Of a DNA stretch of 64,000 nucleotides, positions 52,990-63,269 are shown piece after piece. Source of the stretch: Marinobacterium lutimaris (GTDB taxonomy: Bacteria; Pseudomonadota; Gammaproteobacteria; Pseudomonadales; Balneatricaceae); NCBI RefSeq assembly GCF_900108065.1, contig NZ_FNVQ01000001.1, positions 806,001-870,000 on the forward strand. The letters are read 5' to 3'. Position 1 is the stretch's first letter. The number at the start of each line of letters is the position of its first letter. A program made the translations under genes and the position numbers. The notes beneath the pieces are model-generated. The model made no database searches. It saw only the letters and a program-made list of their open reading frames with translations, and was not told where the DNA came from.

Positions 52990-54123
52990 TTAGCTCTCGG
53001 TAGCGGGATGGCGAATCTTGATCAGGTCATGCAGACGTTCTTTCCAGCTCGACTTCAGTTTGCGTACAACGGTCTCGGTCAGAGTAGTGCCCTTGGGCAC
53101 AATTACCGAGCCTGTGTCAGAGACTAGATCTTCGGCGAGCACCATCCCCTCCTCCAGGTCTTTCAGCGTTATCGCCGCAGCTTCCTCTGTTTGCGTGCTG
53201 GCGCTGATCTGCTGCAATGAGCTCAGCATCGGTGAGGGGAAATGGGGGCGCATCGAATCGATAACCTCGTCGGGATCAGCGCCCTGTCCGAGCTGCTCAT
53301 CAAAGTAGATGGCGCCCTGCAGCAAGGCGTTACCCACCAGGGTATCGCCACGAAAATCGAACAGCTCGACGCTTTCAAAAAGCTTGAGTCGGCGGATGAT
53401 TTCGGCGCTCTCTTCCAGGTGCGGGATATTCAACAATAGCTCACAGCTGCGCTGCGGGTAGGTGCGGTAGAGTGCCAGCTCGCTCTCCGACAGAGGCAGA
53501 TTGTTGTTTATCTTGTGCATCAGTTCAGGAGGCAGAAACATGCAGCCCAGCTGACTCAGGCTGGCTGCGACCTCGTATTTCCAGGCATCTTTGGCTCCCA
53601 GGCGGAGCGCAAGATCATGAACGATGCTTTTCAGGCGCAGGGCGCGGGAAAACGCCTCTGGATTGGATACCGCCAGCAGGTCGGTCAGAATCCGGACGCT
53701 ACCGAGCAGAGTCTTCTGCAGGGAGTCCGATAGCTTTTCCCGCGTTTCACTCAGCTCAAGATGAGTGCGAACCCTGGCGAGTACAATAGGCGGGCTGAAC
53801 GGCTTGATAATGTAGTCCACGGCGCCGAGGTTCAGCCCGCGGGTTTCGTCTGCTACCTCACCCAGAGCGGTGACGAAGATGATCGGTATCTCGCGGGTCC
53901 TTGCTGCACTTTTAAGCGTTTTGCAGACGGTGTAGCCATCCATCCCGGGCATCATGATATCGAGCAGAATCAGGTCGGGCTTGGGGTTGGCGCGGGCAAG
54001 TTTCAGGGCTTTCTCGCCGGAGGTGGCGATCTTGGTTTTGAACTGTCGTTTAAGGATCTCATTCAGTAGCGAAACGTTAGCTGGAGTATCGTCAACGATC
54101 AGAACCGTCTTCTGTACTTCCAT
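52990..54123 (-). CDS. Response regulator with degenerate HD-GYP domain
   Basis: A 377-residue protein. N-terminal REC domain (TVLIVDDTPANVSLLNEILK; phospho-Asp in LILLDIMMPGMDG). The next part aligns with HD-GYP helices, but the catalytic HD of LLHDIGK is replaced (SLSQLGCMFLP), and the HHE and DGxGYP motifs are gone. It should not hydrolyse c-di-GMP. A C-terminal 100-residue tail (ITLKDLEEGMVLAEDLVSDT) resembles the region after HD-GYP/RpfG-type domains. Last gene of the signalling operon, directly after its catalytic sister; likely a regulatory or binding partner. Confidence 0.88.
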   Translation of the reverse strand: MEVQKTVLIVDDTPANVSLLNEILKRQFKTKIATSGEKALKLARANPKPDLILLDIMMPGMDGYTVCKTLKSAARTREIPIIFVTALGEVADETRGLNLGAVDYIIKPFSPPIVLARVRTHLELSETREKLSDSLQKTLLGSVRILTDLLAVSNPEAFSRALRLKSIVHDLALRLGAKDAWKYEVAASLSQLGCMFLPPELMHKINNNLPLSESELALYRTYPQRSCELLLNIPHLEESAEIIRRLKLFESVELFDFRGDTLVGNALLQGAIYFDEQLGQGADPDEVIDSMRPHFPSPMLSSLQQISASTQTEEAAAITLKDLEEGMVLAEDLVSDTGSVIVPKGTTLTETVVRKLKSSWKERLHDLIKIRHPATES

Positions 54124-54153
54124 TGGGATACTCCTGTTCCTGAACTTATCCGG

Positions 54154-55263
54154 TTACTGCTTTTTAAGAACATCTTCCTCAGAGTCGGCGTAGGTCTCGG
54201 CTACAGCGCGGCACTCTTCAGAGATCTCCAGAAACGCATCGAGCATATCCGGATCAAAATGGGAGCCGCGACCCTCTGTCATAATCGAAACCGCTTTCTC
54301 GTGTGAAAACGGTGGCTTGTAAACGCGCCGGCTGATCAGTGCATCGTAAACATCGGCGATCGCCATCAATCGCGCGGAGAATGGAATCGCCTCCCCGGCG
54401 AGCCCTTCCGGGTAGCCCGAACCATCCCATTTTTCCTGGTGCGAATAGGCGATCTCCTTGGCGATGGTAAGAAAGTCGCTGGGCTCGGATAGCTTCTTCT
54501 CTGCGGCTACCAGGGCATCACGGCCGTAGACCGTATGCAGCTTCATCTTTTCAAACTCTTCATCGGTGAGCTTGCCGGGTTTGAGCAGAATCGCGTCGGG
54601 TACCCCCACCTTGCCGATATCGTGCAGCGGCGCCGCCTTGAACAGCAGGGTGATATGTTCCGGTGTCAGGAAATCCTTAAACCGTGGGTGGTCGCAGAGC
54701 TTCTCGGCCAGCAGTTTGACGTAGAGCTGGGTGCGACGGATATGGTTACCGGTTTCCGGATCCCGGGACTCCGCCAGGGCGCCCATCGCCTCCATGGCCA
54801 CATCCTGAAGCTCGCCGAGTTTTTTGGTGCGGTCCCGCACCCTGTCTTCGAGAATCTGGTTCTGATGCTTGAGAACGTCCCGGGCTTCTTTCAGCGTGAG
54901 GTGGTTTTTCACCCGCTCCAGCACAATCGGTGGGCTGATCGGCTTGGTGATATAGTCCACTGCACCCAATGACAGGCCGCAGGTCTCGTCCTCGACGCTG
55001 ACCTTCGCGGTTAAAAATACCACCGGAATATCAGCGGTCTGGGGGTCGGCCTTCAGCGTTTCACACACCTCGTAACCATCCATGTCGGGCATCATGATGT
55101 CGAGCAGAATCAGGTCCGGTGGTGTATCGGACTGAGCCAGTTTCAGCGCCTTTTCGCCGCTGGTGGCGATCTTGGTCTTGTACCGGTCCTTGAGGATGTT
55201 GTTCATCAGCGAAACGTTGGCCGGTGTGTCATCAACGATCAGGATGGTTTTCTTATCATTCAT
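54154..55263 (-). CDS. Response regulator with intact HD-GYP phosphodiesterase domain
   Basis: A 369-residue RpfG-like protein. REC domain at residues 1-120 (ILIVDDTPANVSLMNNILKD, LILLDIMMPDMDG), then HD-GYP with the metal-binding HD in PLHDIGKVGVP, the SHQEKWDGSGYP segment and RLMAIADVYDAL. Expected to degrade c-di-GMP to pGpG/GMP when phosphorylated. Lies 27 bp after the lone REC gene and 30 bp before the degenerate copy; the REC halves of the two are close homologues, indicating duplication. Confidence 0.94.
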   Translation of the reverse strand: MNDKKTILIVDDTPANVSLMNNILKDRYKTKIATSGEKALKLAQSDTPPDLILLDIMMPDMDGYEVCETLKADPQTADIPVVFLTAKVSVEDETCGLSLGAVDYITKPISPPIVLERVKNHLTLKEARDVLKHQNQILEDRVRDRTKKLGELQDVAMEAMGALAESRDPETGNHIRRTQLYVKLLAEKLCDHPRFKDFLTPEHITLLFKAAPLHDIGKVGVPDAILLKPGKLTDEEFEKMKLHTVYGRDALVAAEKKLSEPSDFLTIAKEIAYSHQEKWDGSGYPEGLAGEAIPFSARLMAIADVYDALISRRVYKPPFSHEKAVSIMTEGRGSHFDPDMLDAFLEISEECRAVAETYADSEEDVLKKQ

Positions 55264-55290
55264 TAACCTGTCCCTTGTCTGTTGCTGTGC

Positions 55291-55689
55291 TTAATCTTCT
55301 GCAGGCTTGATGCTGTTGAGGTGTTCCGTAACCCAGATGCAGACCATGGTCACATCGATCGGCTTTTCCAGAAAGTCGATGGCGCCCAGGGCGAGCCCGC
55401 GGGAACGGTCACCGGGGTTGTTCTTGCCGCTGAGAAAGATTACCGGGATATCCTTGGTTTCCGGATCTGCCTTAAGCTTTTCGCACACCTCGAAGCCGTC
55501 CATGCCGGGCATCATGATATCGAGCAGGATCAGGTCGGGCTTGGGATCACGGGCTGCAATCTCCAGCGCCTTTTCACCGCTGGTGGCGACCTTGGTGCGG
55601 TACATCTCTTTTAGTGCGGTATTAAGCACCTTGATGTTGGCTGGCGCATCATCAACCAGCAGCACCGTTTTCTGGTCATTCTCGCTCAT
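55291..55689 (-). CDS. Single-domain response regulator (REC)
   Basis: A 132-residue protein consisting only of a REC domain (VLLVDDAPANIKVLNTALKE; phospho-Asp in LILLDIMMPGMDGFE; Lys in FLEKPIDV). It lies 3 bp after the hybrid kinase and may shuttle phosphoryl groups from the kinase Hpt domain to the HD-GYP regulators, or serve as a phosphate sink. Closely related to the REC domains of the next two genes. Confidence 0.92.
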   Translation of the reverse strand: MSENDQKTVLLVDDAPANIKVLNTALKEMYRTKVATSGEKALEIAARDPKPDLILLDIMMPGMDGFEVCEKLKADPETKDIPVIFLSGKNNPGDRSRGLALGAIDFLEKPIDVTMVCIWVTEHLNSIKPAED

Positions 55690-55692
55690 AAC

Positions 55693-58600
55693 TCATCCTT
55701 GGGATTCTGAATCAGTTAAACAGGATTCACGGACAACCTTGGCTGCCAGTTCAAAATCAAAGTTTTCTATCGCCTCTTCCAGCTCATCGAGGATCGCTTT
55801 ATCCAAGACGTTTTGCAGGCCGGGTTTCAGCTCTTCGAACTGGTCGGCGGCCTCGCCATCGTCAGACTCGAGCAGCGACAGCAGCTCGGAAAGGTCCGGC
55901 ATTGAGGTCTGTTGGCCTAATTCATTATGAATCAGCGCCATCACCTGCAGGGCAGACTCAAAGTCGAAGTTCTCGATATGGTCGGCGAGTTTGGCGATAT
56001 GTTCGGGCGCGAGCGACTGTTTCAGCAGTGACTGGTTGGTGATGAAGTATTCTTCTGCATCACCGTCATCCTCCTCAAGGAGGCTCTGCAGCTGAGACAG
56101 TATCTCCTGGGTTTCGGCGCGGGATACGCCGCTACCGCTGCTTTGCGTGGCTGAGGCCGCGGTTTCAGTCTCTTCGAACGCCTCAAGCCCCGCCATCATG
56201 GCACCGAGTGTGGATGCGAATCCGCTTAGCAGTGTGGCTGCCTGTGCCAGATCCTGCTTGTTAATGGCGTGTTCAAGCTGCTGGGCCGCTTCCTGCACGC
56301 CGGTGGCGCCCAGGTTGCCGGCGACGCCCTTGGTGGTGTGCGCCAGTCGTTCTGCGAGCCCGGTATCTGCGGTATCGAGCGCTTCCTGAATATCGGTGAC
56401 GGCACTCTTTTGATCTTTTATAAAGCGGCGGATCAGGTCACGGTAGAGTTTCCGGTTACCGCCAAGCCGTGAGAGGCCCACCTGGGTATCCAACCCCTCG
56501 ACTTCAGGAAGGCTCAACTCGGCCTCGCTTGTAGTTTCTTTTCGTTCAGCCAGTGCCACCTTACCCAGCCCTTCGCGCGGTTTTATCCAGCGTACCAGGG
56601 CGTGGTAAAGCGCAGCGGGTTCTATGGGTTTGGCCACATGATCCTGCATGCCTGCGGCGAGGCAACGTTCTTTATCGCCCGCCATGGCGTTGGCGGTCAT
56701 GGCGACGATGGGCAATTCGTCGAAGCGCTGCTCTTTCCTGATTGCGCTGGAGGCTTCAAAGCCGTCCATCACCGGCATCTGCAGGTCCATCAGGACAATG
56801 TCATAGTCCCGGTCGTTGATCTTCTCAACCGCGATCTGGCCGTTATCGGCGATATCCACGGTCATACCGGCGCGTTCAAGCAGCTCGGTGGCGACCTGCT
56901 GGTTGATCTCGTTATCTTCGACCAGCAGTATCCGTGCGCCAGACACCGATATGGCGATCGACTCATCGCTGGCATCCGACTTGTCGGTGCCAGTGTTGGT
57001 TGTTTCGCGCCCCAGAGCGAGCATCGCCGCATCCAGCATTGATGAGGCAGAGACCGGTTTGGCCAGCACGCCGTCGACGCTGCTGCCCACTTTGCGCTGC
57101 ATCTCGTTGGTATCGTAGGACGTAGTCATGATCACCTTGGGTGGTGACTTCAGATTCAGCTTGCGCAGCGTCTGGTTCATCTCGATGCCGTCCATGCGAG
57201 GCATCTTCCAGTCCAGGTAGACGATGCTGAACGGATAGCCGCGCTCGTCGTGCTTGCTGATCAGCTCCAGCGCCTCGGGGCCGGATGCGGCGACCACCGG
57301 GTCAAAAGTCAGGGACTCCGCCGCCTGCTTGATGATCTCACGCGCCGCCGGGCTGTCATCGACGATCAGCACCGGCAAGCCACGAAGGTCGGGGTCAGGC
57401 TCGATCTTCAGCGTATCCGCATCAGGGTTCAGCTCCATCTCGACGGTGAACAGGAAGGTGCTGCCCTCGCCGGCGACACTTTCAACCCAGATATCACCGC
57501 CCATCATCTGCGTCAGCTGTTTACAGATACTGAGTCCAAGCCCGGTGCCGCCATATTTACGCGTGGTAGAGGCGTCGGCCTGGCTGAACGACTGGAATAG
57601 GTTTCCGACCTGCTCCGGGGTCATGCCGATGCCGCTATCGGAGACGGCAAACTGCAGTATCACTTTGTCGTCATCCAGTGTTTTGTTGACGATTTTGATA
57701 ACGATCTCACCCTGATCGGTGAATTTAACCGCGTTATTCACCAGGTTTATCAATATCTGACCCAGTCGCAGAGGGTCGCCATTAAGGCCTCGGGGTACAT
57801 CGGCCTCGGTGGCGATCAGCAGCTCAAGGCCTTTCTCCTGAACCTTGACGTTCATCAGGCTGGTGAGGTTGTTGATCGTCTCGTCCAGGTTGAACGGAAT
57901 GTTCTCAAGCTCAAGTTTGCCCGCCTCGATTTTGGAGAAGTCGAGGATGTCGTTGATGATTCCCAGCAGCGCATTGGCCGCGGAGTTGATCTTGTTGAGA
58001 TAGTCCTCCTGGCGCGGCGTAAGTTCGGTCTGAAGCGCCAGGTAACTCATACCGATGATGGCGTTCATCGGTGTACGGATCTCGTGGGACATGTTCGCCA
58101 GGAACTCGCTTTTCGCACGGTTGGCGTCGTTGGCCTGCTCCCTGACCCTGACCAGTTCAGTGATATCGGTAGAGATACCGCCGAGCGCGAACAGTTCGCC
58201 ATCCGCATCGAACACCGGAAACTTGAATGACATGTAGGTGCTCACGCTGCCATCCGGGTTGCGGATAGTTTCCTCGAGCTGAACCGTATCGCCCTGCTCG
58301 ATCGCCTGCTGGTCGGTCTTCTTGAATCGATCCGCCACATCCTTGGCGAGAATATCGTAATCGGTTTTGCCGAGCGCAGCGCCTTCCTTGCACTGGGCAA
58401 CCTGCTCCCACACCTTGTTGACCAGCACGTAGCGCGCCTCAGGATCCTTCATGTAGATCAGCGCCGGGGAGTTATCGAGCACGGATTTCAGCAGCTTGCG
58501 TGACTCTGCCAGGGCCCTTTCGGCTTTTCTGCGTTCAGAAATATCCCGCAGCGAGGTGGCGATCAGCGTGCCTTCTTCGGACTCTATGGGGCTGAGGCTG

Positions 58601-61600
58601 ATCTCGACGGGAATCTTCTGCCCCTGCTTGGTCAGTGCGATCAGCTCGTTGCCTGCCGCGAGGCCTGGCCGCACGGATGACGCCACGGATAAGCGGCAGT
58701 AGTCGCGGTAGCCTTTGCGGAATTCGGCCGCGACCAGCATCTCTACGGGCTGACCGTAAAGTTCACGCCAAGCATAGCCGAACAGCTCCTCCGCACGCTT
58801 ATTGACCATCACTACGCCGCCCTCGTCGTTGGCAACCACCATCGGGTCTGGCGCGGACTCGAGCAGCTTCTTGAACTGATCCTTGCTCTTACTGAGCTCC
58901 AGGGTGCGCTCTTCCACCTTGTCTTCGAGCTCATCACGGGCACGAACCAGGGAGCGAGTGGCACGGTCGCCGATCCAGGTATTGATACCCATCAGGCTCA
59001 ATGACAGAAACAGGGTCACACCGAGCAGACCGTAAAGTGTATTGCGCGAAATGATATGTGCTTCGAGCGCTTCGGATTCATCGATTTCGGTGATCAGGCC
59101 CATGCCCAGTTCCGGCACCCAGTGCCAGGCGCTGAGCACCCTGTCATTGCGGTAATCGAGAAAGCCCTGAACATCGATGCCGCTTTCACCCCGGCTGATG
59201 CCGAGCGCGGCTGGCGTCAGTGAAGACCTGTCGAAGGGGGCCTCGGCGGATGTCACCCGTTGCGGTGGATTGGAGACCCTGATTGCCAGTGCTGTTCTGC
59301 CGTCCTCCGGCAGTACACCCTGCTCCACCAGTTCATCGGTAAAACGGCTTTCACTCAGCATAATGCCCGATGCATCGACCGCGTACGTTTCTCCGGTTTG
59401 ACCGGTGATACCCCGTGACAGGATATCGGAGAAAACATGGGCCGGGTCGGCGGTGGCGATTACCGCACCTACAGGTCGTCCGACATAGTCGAGAACCGGT
59501 GCGGCGAAATAGATCTCAACCTGTTTGCTCACTGGGTTGAAAGTGGGCGGTATGAATGCCACCTCGCCCTGGAATACGCGCTTTTCGAGTATATCCCTGA
59601 GGTGCTGGACGGAGGGCGCTGCCTGGTAAACCGGAGTGCCGTCGGTGAGCACCATGGAAAACTTCCAGTTACTGTCACCGAGATTGTGTTGATCCAGCAG
59701 TGCCTGAAGCCCCTTGCTGGAGTTGCTTTGAGTGCTTGAACCGCCCTCGTGCGCCTCCAAATCCCAGGTGGCCAGGAGCGTTTCGAGCCCCTCTTCCCTG
59801 GCGATCAGAGTAATCAGCCTGAGCCGCCCGTTCACCCAGAACTGCAGCATTTCCTGGGTGGCAGAGAGCATAGTGTTTAGAGACTGACCTGCCCGCTGGC
59901 GGGCGATCTGTTCCTCGCGCTCCAGCGAGTTCCAGGTCAAGCCAAGCACAACCACCAGTATCGATGACAGTGCGAGTATGCCGAACAGGCGTAAGCGGCT
60001 GGACTGGTAAAGCGACAGAGCGCCCTCTGCCTTGCGGGCCAGGTACCAGACGATACCAATTAGAATGATGGCAAGGCCGATGGTTATCGCGACGAACTGC
60101 AGCACCGGTAGTTGCTGGTTCTGGATGCCGGTGGTGGATGGGGTCTGGTCTCCCAGATCGATATTGAGCCAGCGGTTACGGATCGCATCGCGTTGGGCCG
60201 GCGTGATGGTATCGATCGACTTGTTAAGAATACTGACGAGCTGCGGCCAGTCTTTGCGCACGGCGATGCTGAGCTCGTATTGGTAGTCGGTGCGGAACGC
60301 CACCTGCAGGTCAGACAGCGCGTAGTCACTGACCAGGTTAAGCGCCGAATACTGGTTGGCGAGCATTGCATCCAGCTCGCCTTCAGACACGGCCAGCAGG
60401 CCGTCTTTCAGCGACGGAACCTCGACAAAGTCGATATCGGGGTAACGGTTCTGCGCCCATTCGGTGCTGGCGTAGCCAGCCACAACCCCCATCTTTGCAC
60501 CCGCCAGTGCCGCCATATTGGTTAAGGAGCCGGCATTGTCTTCGTGGCTGATCACCACGGATGGAATGCGCAGGTAAGTGTCGGTGAAATTGAAAAACTC
60601 CCGGCGGCTTTCGGTCTGCGCCATGCCCGGCAGAATATCGATCTCCCTCTGCTTGGCCTTTTCAACCACATCGGCCCAGACCGCTCCCGGTACCAGGTTA
60701 AGCTTGATACCCAGCTGGTTGCTGATCAGGCCAACGTAGTCGGCTACGATGCCGGAGTAGTTACCCTCAGAGTCGATAAACTCGAAAGGTGCCCAGTCCG
60801 GGTCGGAACCGAAGTTGATCGTCGGGTGCTCCAGCAACCAGCTGCGCTCTTCCGAGGTCAGATCCAGTTGCGCCAGCACCTCTGTCCTGTTTAGCTCCTC
60901 CTCGGGGTCAAGCCAGGTGGAGAGAACCTCCATCCGCTCATCCTGGGTGATGGCGGCGATACCCTTGGTGAGGATGCTATGGAGCAGAGGCTTTTCACCG
61001 GTAACCAGCATCCGTAGCGGATTGTTACCGAAGTTGCTGGGGAAGGAGGTGAATCCTGACAGCGCGTTTTCCCGCAGGAAATACTCGACAACGCTCTGGG
61101 AATCCATGGTGGCATCGGCCTGGCCCGCCAGCACCATTTCTATGGCATCGAGTATCGAATCCGCCTCGATAACCTGTATTCCGGGCATCCGCTCCTTGAC
61201 GATATCGATGGTGGCGTAGCCGGACGGGATAACCAGCCTTTTACCGTTGAGATCCTCCATGTTGCGGATGTTGGAGGCTTCCTTGGCGTAAACAAACTCC
61301 TTCAGTACCAGGTAGCTGGGCGTGTGGAGCGCATACTGGCTGCGGTCGGCAGAGAAATAGGTGGCGGCTACCAGGTCGATCTGCCCTTCTTTGAGCTGGG
61401 TGTGCAGCTCGTTATAACTGGCGGGCTCGGAATATTCGAAATGTAGCCCGGTTTTTTGCTCGATCAATTTCAGGAAATCGACGGTGATGCCGACGTAATC
61501 TCCCTGGCGATCGATATAGTTAAAGGGTGGCCAGCTATCTTCCTTGCCGACAACGACTGTTGGGTTCGACTCGATCCAGGCTTTTTCATCGGCGGTTAAA

Positions 61601-62145
61601 TTAACCGTCTTGTCATTGGCGAGTTCCTGCGAGAGCACGCTGACAATCTGCGTATCTTCCAGCTGTGCAACGATATCGCTCAGCAGGTTGATCGAGTCGA
61701 TCAGCGACTGTTTGTTTCGCTGGTAGTCCGGAGACTCAAACACCGCCTTGGCCTGCTCGATATTGCCCGCTGCCATGTAGGCTTCGGCGCGCAGCTCCAG
61801 GTCCACGAGCGATTCGTTAAAGGCGTTGATCAGGTCAAGCTGGGGATCGGCTTCTTCCGGCGCCTGGGAGCGGATCTGGCTGAGGGTATCGTCAAACCGG
61901 GTGACCGCACTTCTATACCTGTTCAGCCAGTCAGGGTTATTCGAGTAGATATAAGTGGTCATCGCGCCGGTCAGGATCTCATCCTGAAGCAGCAGCGAGT
62001 CGGTAAGCTGTGTGAGGTTGGTCGCTGCGTGTTCTTCCTGTACCGGCTCGTCAGTGGCGATAACCACCTCCTGCGAGAGAACGGCAAACAGCACAGCAAA
62101 AATAAACAGCGGTAGCAGACTGCTTTTGATAACGCGTTTGATCAT
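55693..62145 (-). CDS. Giant BvgS-like hybrid sensor histidine kinase
   Basis: A 2150-residue membrane kinase. Order: TM 10-28; helical periplasmic segment to about 185; two SBP_bac_3 binding domains (195-412 and 442-660); TM 679-702 and 718-738; a Cache-like periplasmic domain about 745-1025; TM 1036-1056; PAS 1090-1205 and 1215-1330; HisKA with H1354 in [10 protein letters not shown]; HATPase 1455-1572 ([24 protein letters not shown]); REC1 with D1645; REC2 with D1787; Hpt with H1936 in AHTTKG; two copies of a novel-looking C-terminal repeat (2014-2075 and 2091-2148). All phosphorelay residues are present. It overlaps the upstream binding-protein gene by four bases and heads the REC/HD-GYP genes, so its output is probably c-di-GMP turnover. 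Confidence 0.94.
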   Translation of the reverse strand: MIKRVIKSSLLPLFIFAVLFAVLSQEVVIATDEPVQEEHAATNLTQLTDSLLLQDEILTGAMTTYIYSNNPDWLNRYRSAVTRFDDTLSQIRSQAPEEADPQLDLINAFNESLVDLELRAEAYMAAGNIEQAKAVFESPDYQRNKQSLIDSINLLSDIVAQLEDTQIVSVLSQELANDKTVNLTADEKAWIESNPTVVVGKEDSWPPFNYIDRQGDYVGITVDFLKLIEQKTGLHFEYSEPASYNELHTQLKEGQIDLVAATYFSADRSQYALHTPSYLVLKEFVYAKEASNIRNMEDLNGKRLVIPSGYATIDIVKERMPGIQVIEADSILDAIEMVLAGQADATMDSQSVVEYFLRENALSGFTSFPSNFGNNPLRMLVTGEKPLLHSILTKGIAAITQDERMEVLSTWLDPEEELNRTEVLAQLDLTSEERSWLLEHPTINFGSDPDWAPFEFIDSEGNYSGIVADYVGLISNQLGIKLNLVPGAVWADVVEKAKQREIDILPGMAQTESRREFFNFTDTYLRIPSVVISHEDNAGSLTNMAALAGAKMGVVAGYASTEWAQNRYPDIDFVEVPSLKDGLLAVSEGELDAMLANQYSALNLVSDYALSDLQVAFRTDYQYELSIAVRKDWPQLVSILNKSIDTITPAQRDAIRNRWLNIDLGDQTPSTTGIQNQQLPVLQFVAITIGLAIILIGIVWYLARKAEGALSLYQSSRLRLFGILALSSILVVVLGLTWNSLEREEQIARQRAGQSLNTMLSATQEMLQFWVNGRLRLITLIAREEGLETLLATWDLEAHEGGSSTQSNSSKGLQALLDQHNLGDSNWKFSMVLTDGTPVYQAAPSVQHLRDILEKRVFQGEVAFIPPTFNPVSKQVEIYFAAPVLDYVGRPVGAVIATADPAHVFSDILSRGITGQTGETYAVDASGIMLSESRFTDELVEQGVLPEDGRTALAIRVSNPPQRVTSAEAPFDRSSLTPAALGISRGESGIDVQGFLDYRNDRVLSAWHWVPELGMGLITEIDESEALEAHIISRNTLYGLLGVTLFLSLSLMGINTWIGDRATRSLVRARDELEDKVEERTLELSKSKDQFKKLLESAPDPMVVANDEGGVVMVNKRAEELFGYAWRELYGQPVEMLVAAEFRKGYRDYCRLSVASSVRPGLAAGNELIALTKQGQKIPVEISLSPIESEEGTLIATSLRDISERRKAERALAESRKLLKSVLDNSPALIYMKDPEARYVLVNKVWEQVAQCKEGAALGKTDYDILAKDVADRFKKTDQQAIEQGDTVQLEETIRNPDGSVSTYMSFKFPVFDADGELFALGGISTDITELVRVREQANDANRAKSEFLANMSHEIRTPMNAIIGMSYLALQTELTPRQEDYLNKINSAANALLGIINDILDFSKIEAGKLELENIPFNLDETINNLTSLMNVKVQEKGLELLIATEADVPRGLNGDPLRLGQILINLVNNAVKFTDQGEIVIKIVNKTLDDDKVILQFAVSDSGIGMTPEQVGNLFQSFSQADASTTRKYGGTGLGLSICKQLTQMMGGDIWVESVAGEGSTFLFTVEMELNPDADTLKIEPDPDLRGLPVLIVDDSPAAREIIKQAAESLTFDPVVAASGPEALELISKHDERGYPFSIVYLDWKMPRMDGIEMNQTLRKLNLKSPPKVIMTTSYDTNEMQRKVGSSVDGVLAKPVSASSMLDAAMLALGRETTNTGTDKSDASDESIAISVSGARILLVEDNEINQQVATELLERAGMTVDIADNGQIAVEKINDRDYDIVLMDLQMPVMDGFEASSAIRKEQRFDELPIVAMTANAMAGDKERCLAAGMQDHVAKPIEPAALYHALVRWIKPREGLGKVALAERKETTSEAELSLPEVEGLDTQVGLSRLGGNRKLYRDLIRRFIKDQKSAVTDIQEALDTADTGLAERLAHTTKGVAGNLGATGVQEAAQQLEHAINKQDLAQAATLLSGFASTLGAMMAGLEAFEETETAASATQSSGSGVSRAETQEILSQLQSLLEEDDGDAEEYFITNQSLLKQSLAPEHIAKLADHIENFDFESALQVMALIHNELGQQTSMPDLSELLSLLESDDGEAADQFEELKPGLQNVLDKAILDELEEAIENFDFELAAKVVRESCLTDSESQG

Positions 62146-62927
62146 TGCGCAGTCTCCGCTTGCGGTTTGAAGCCGTATTTACTCAGGATCAGGAGATACT
62201 CAGGTGTGGTGATAAATCGTGCGACCTCACGCTCCAACTGGTCTCTGAACGCCTCGGCCCCCTGCATTCTGCGGGAAACGGCAAGGTTGACCGGAAGCAC
62301 GTAAACAGAGGGAGTCAGCACCTTGAACGCGTTTTTAACCCCGAGCTTCTCGGCGCTGCTGAGAAAGTACTGCTGGTTGTTGATGGCGAGATCAAAGGTC
62401 CCCGATAACAACCCTTTCAGCTGAGCCATCGAGTCGAGCACCGGGGCTTTGGTGAGGTAATGGGTTGAGTCGAACTCAGGGCCGTAGGTCCAGCCGTAGT
62501 TTACGCCGATCTTGAACTGGGCGACGCTGAGCAGCCGACCATTATATTCAATGGGACTGTCTGCCCGTGCGATAAAATCCTGGGTTTCGTAGATGTGCGG
62601 TGTGGAGGTAAACAGGGCCAGCTTGTCGCGATCGGGCGTTGAGGTGAGGTTGACCATTATGTCCTGGCTGCCCGCTGCCATAGACTGCAGTGCGCCGCGC
62701 ATATCCGAATACTGGGTCACCTGCGGTTCATAGCCCAGCTTTTCAAGCACCGCTGCGGCTATCTCGTAGGAGGCCCCGGTGGGTGTACCGTCCCTTTCTA
62801 CGGCGTAGAAAGGATAGAAGTCTTCCGGCATCGCGATCCGGATAAGCTGTTTATCAGCGGCGGAGAGGTGTAACGAGAACATCGCCAGTATTGAGGCGAG
62901 GAATAACCTGACAGCTAATTGGGCCAT
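62142..62927 (-). CDS. Periplasmic substrate-binding protein (SBP_bac_3) of the kinase operon
   Basis: A 261-residue extracellular solute-binding family 3 protein with a signal peptide (ends LHLSAADK). The binding core includes [20 protein letters not shown] and [20 protein letters not shown]. No ABC permease or ATPase is nearby and its stop overlaps the kinase start by four bases (ATGA), so it is probably a sensor accessory that presents ligand to the kinase rather than a transporter component. GGAG precedes the ATG by 8 bases. Confidence 0.9.
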   Translation of the reverse strand: MAQLAVRLFLASILAMFSLHLSAADKQLIRIAMPEDFYPFYAVERDGTPTGASYEIAAAVLEKLGYEPQVTQYSDMRGALQSMAAGSQDIMVNLTSTPDRDKLALFTSTPHIYETQDFIARADSPIEYNGRLLSVAQFKIGVNYGWTYGPEFDSTHYLTKAPVLDSMAQLKGLLSGTFDLAINNQQYFLSSAEKLGVKNAFKVLTPSVYVLPVNLAVSRRMQGAEAFRDQLEREVARFITTPEYLLILSKYGFKPQAETAQ

Positions 62928-63269
62928 TTGAGCTCCGTTACGGGGGGCTTGTCGGCCAATCAGAAAGGTTCTGCTGTCCGTTTTAAGCCACTGCCCGAGT
63001 TAGAAATGCACTGATACATCTATCCCGGATGCTCAACAGGGCATTTTCCCTGGTAGTCCTACTACCCTCATGGTCTTATAGCATTAGCCTGTTAAATCAA
63101 CAAGCTGCTGAAATCAGGCTCCCTTCTGACTGCGCTTTGCAGCGCTCCGCTGTGTGGAATCTTCCGGCTTCGAACTGAAGCCGGTTCTCCTTATAGGTAA
63201 GCCCCCGGAAAAGCCTTGATAGGATGACCTACCGGGCATATCCGGGGGCTGGGTTTATGCACCAGGTTT
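62928..63269 (-). other. Structured leader/intergenic region before the signalling operon
   Basis: 342 bp without a gene. Three inverted repeats are seen: GGTAGT-CCT-ACTACC (63052-63066), CCGGCTTC-GAACT-GAAGCCGG (63164-63184) and the long-range pair AGCCCCCGGA (63200-63209) / TCCGGGGGCT (63241-63250) that encloses a small TAGG-ATGA-CCTA hairpin. The outermost pair starts 20 bp after the protease stop and may be its terminator; the 63052 dyad lies 125 bp before the binding-protein start and may be an operator. No named riboswitch could be matched. Confidence 0.45.
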
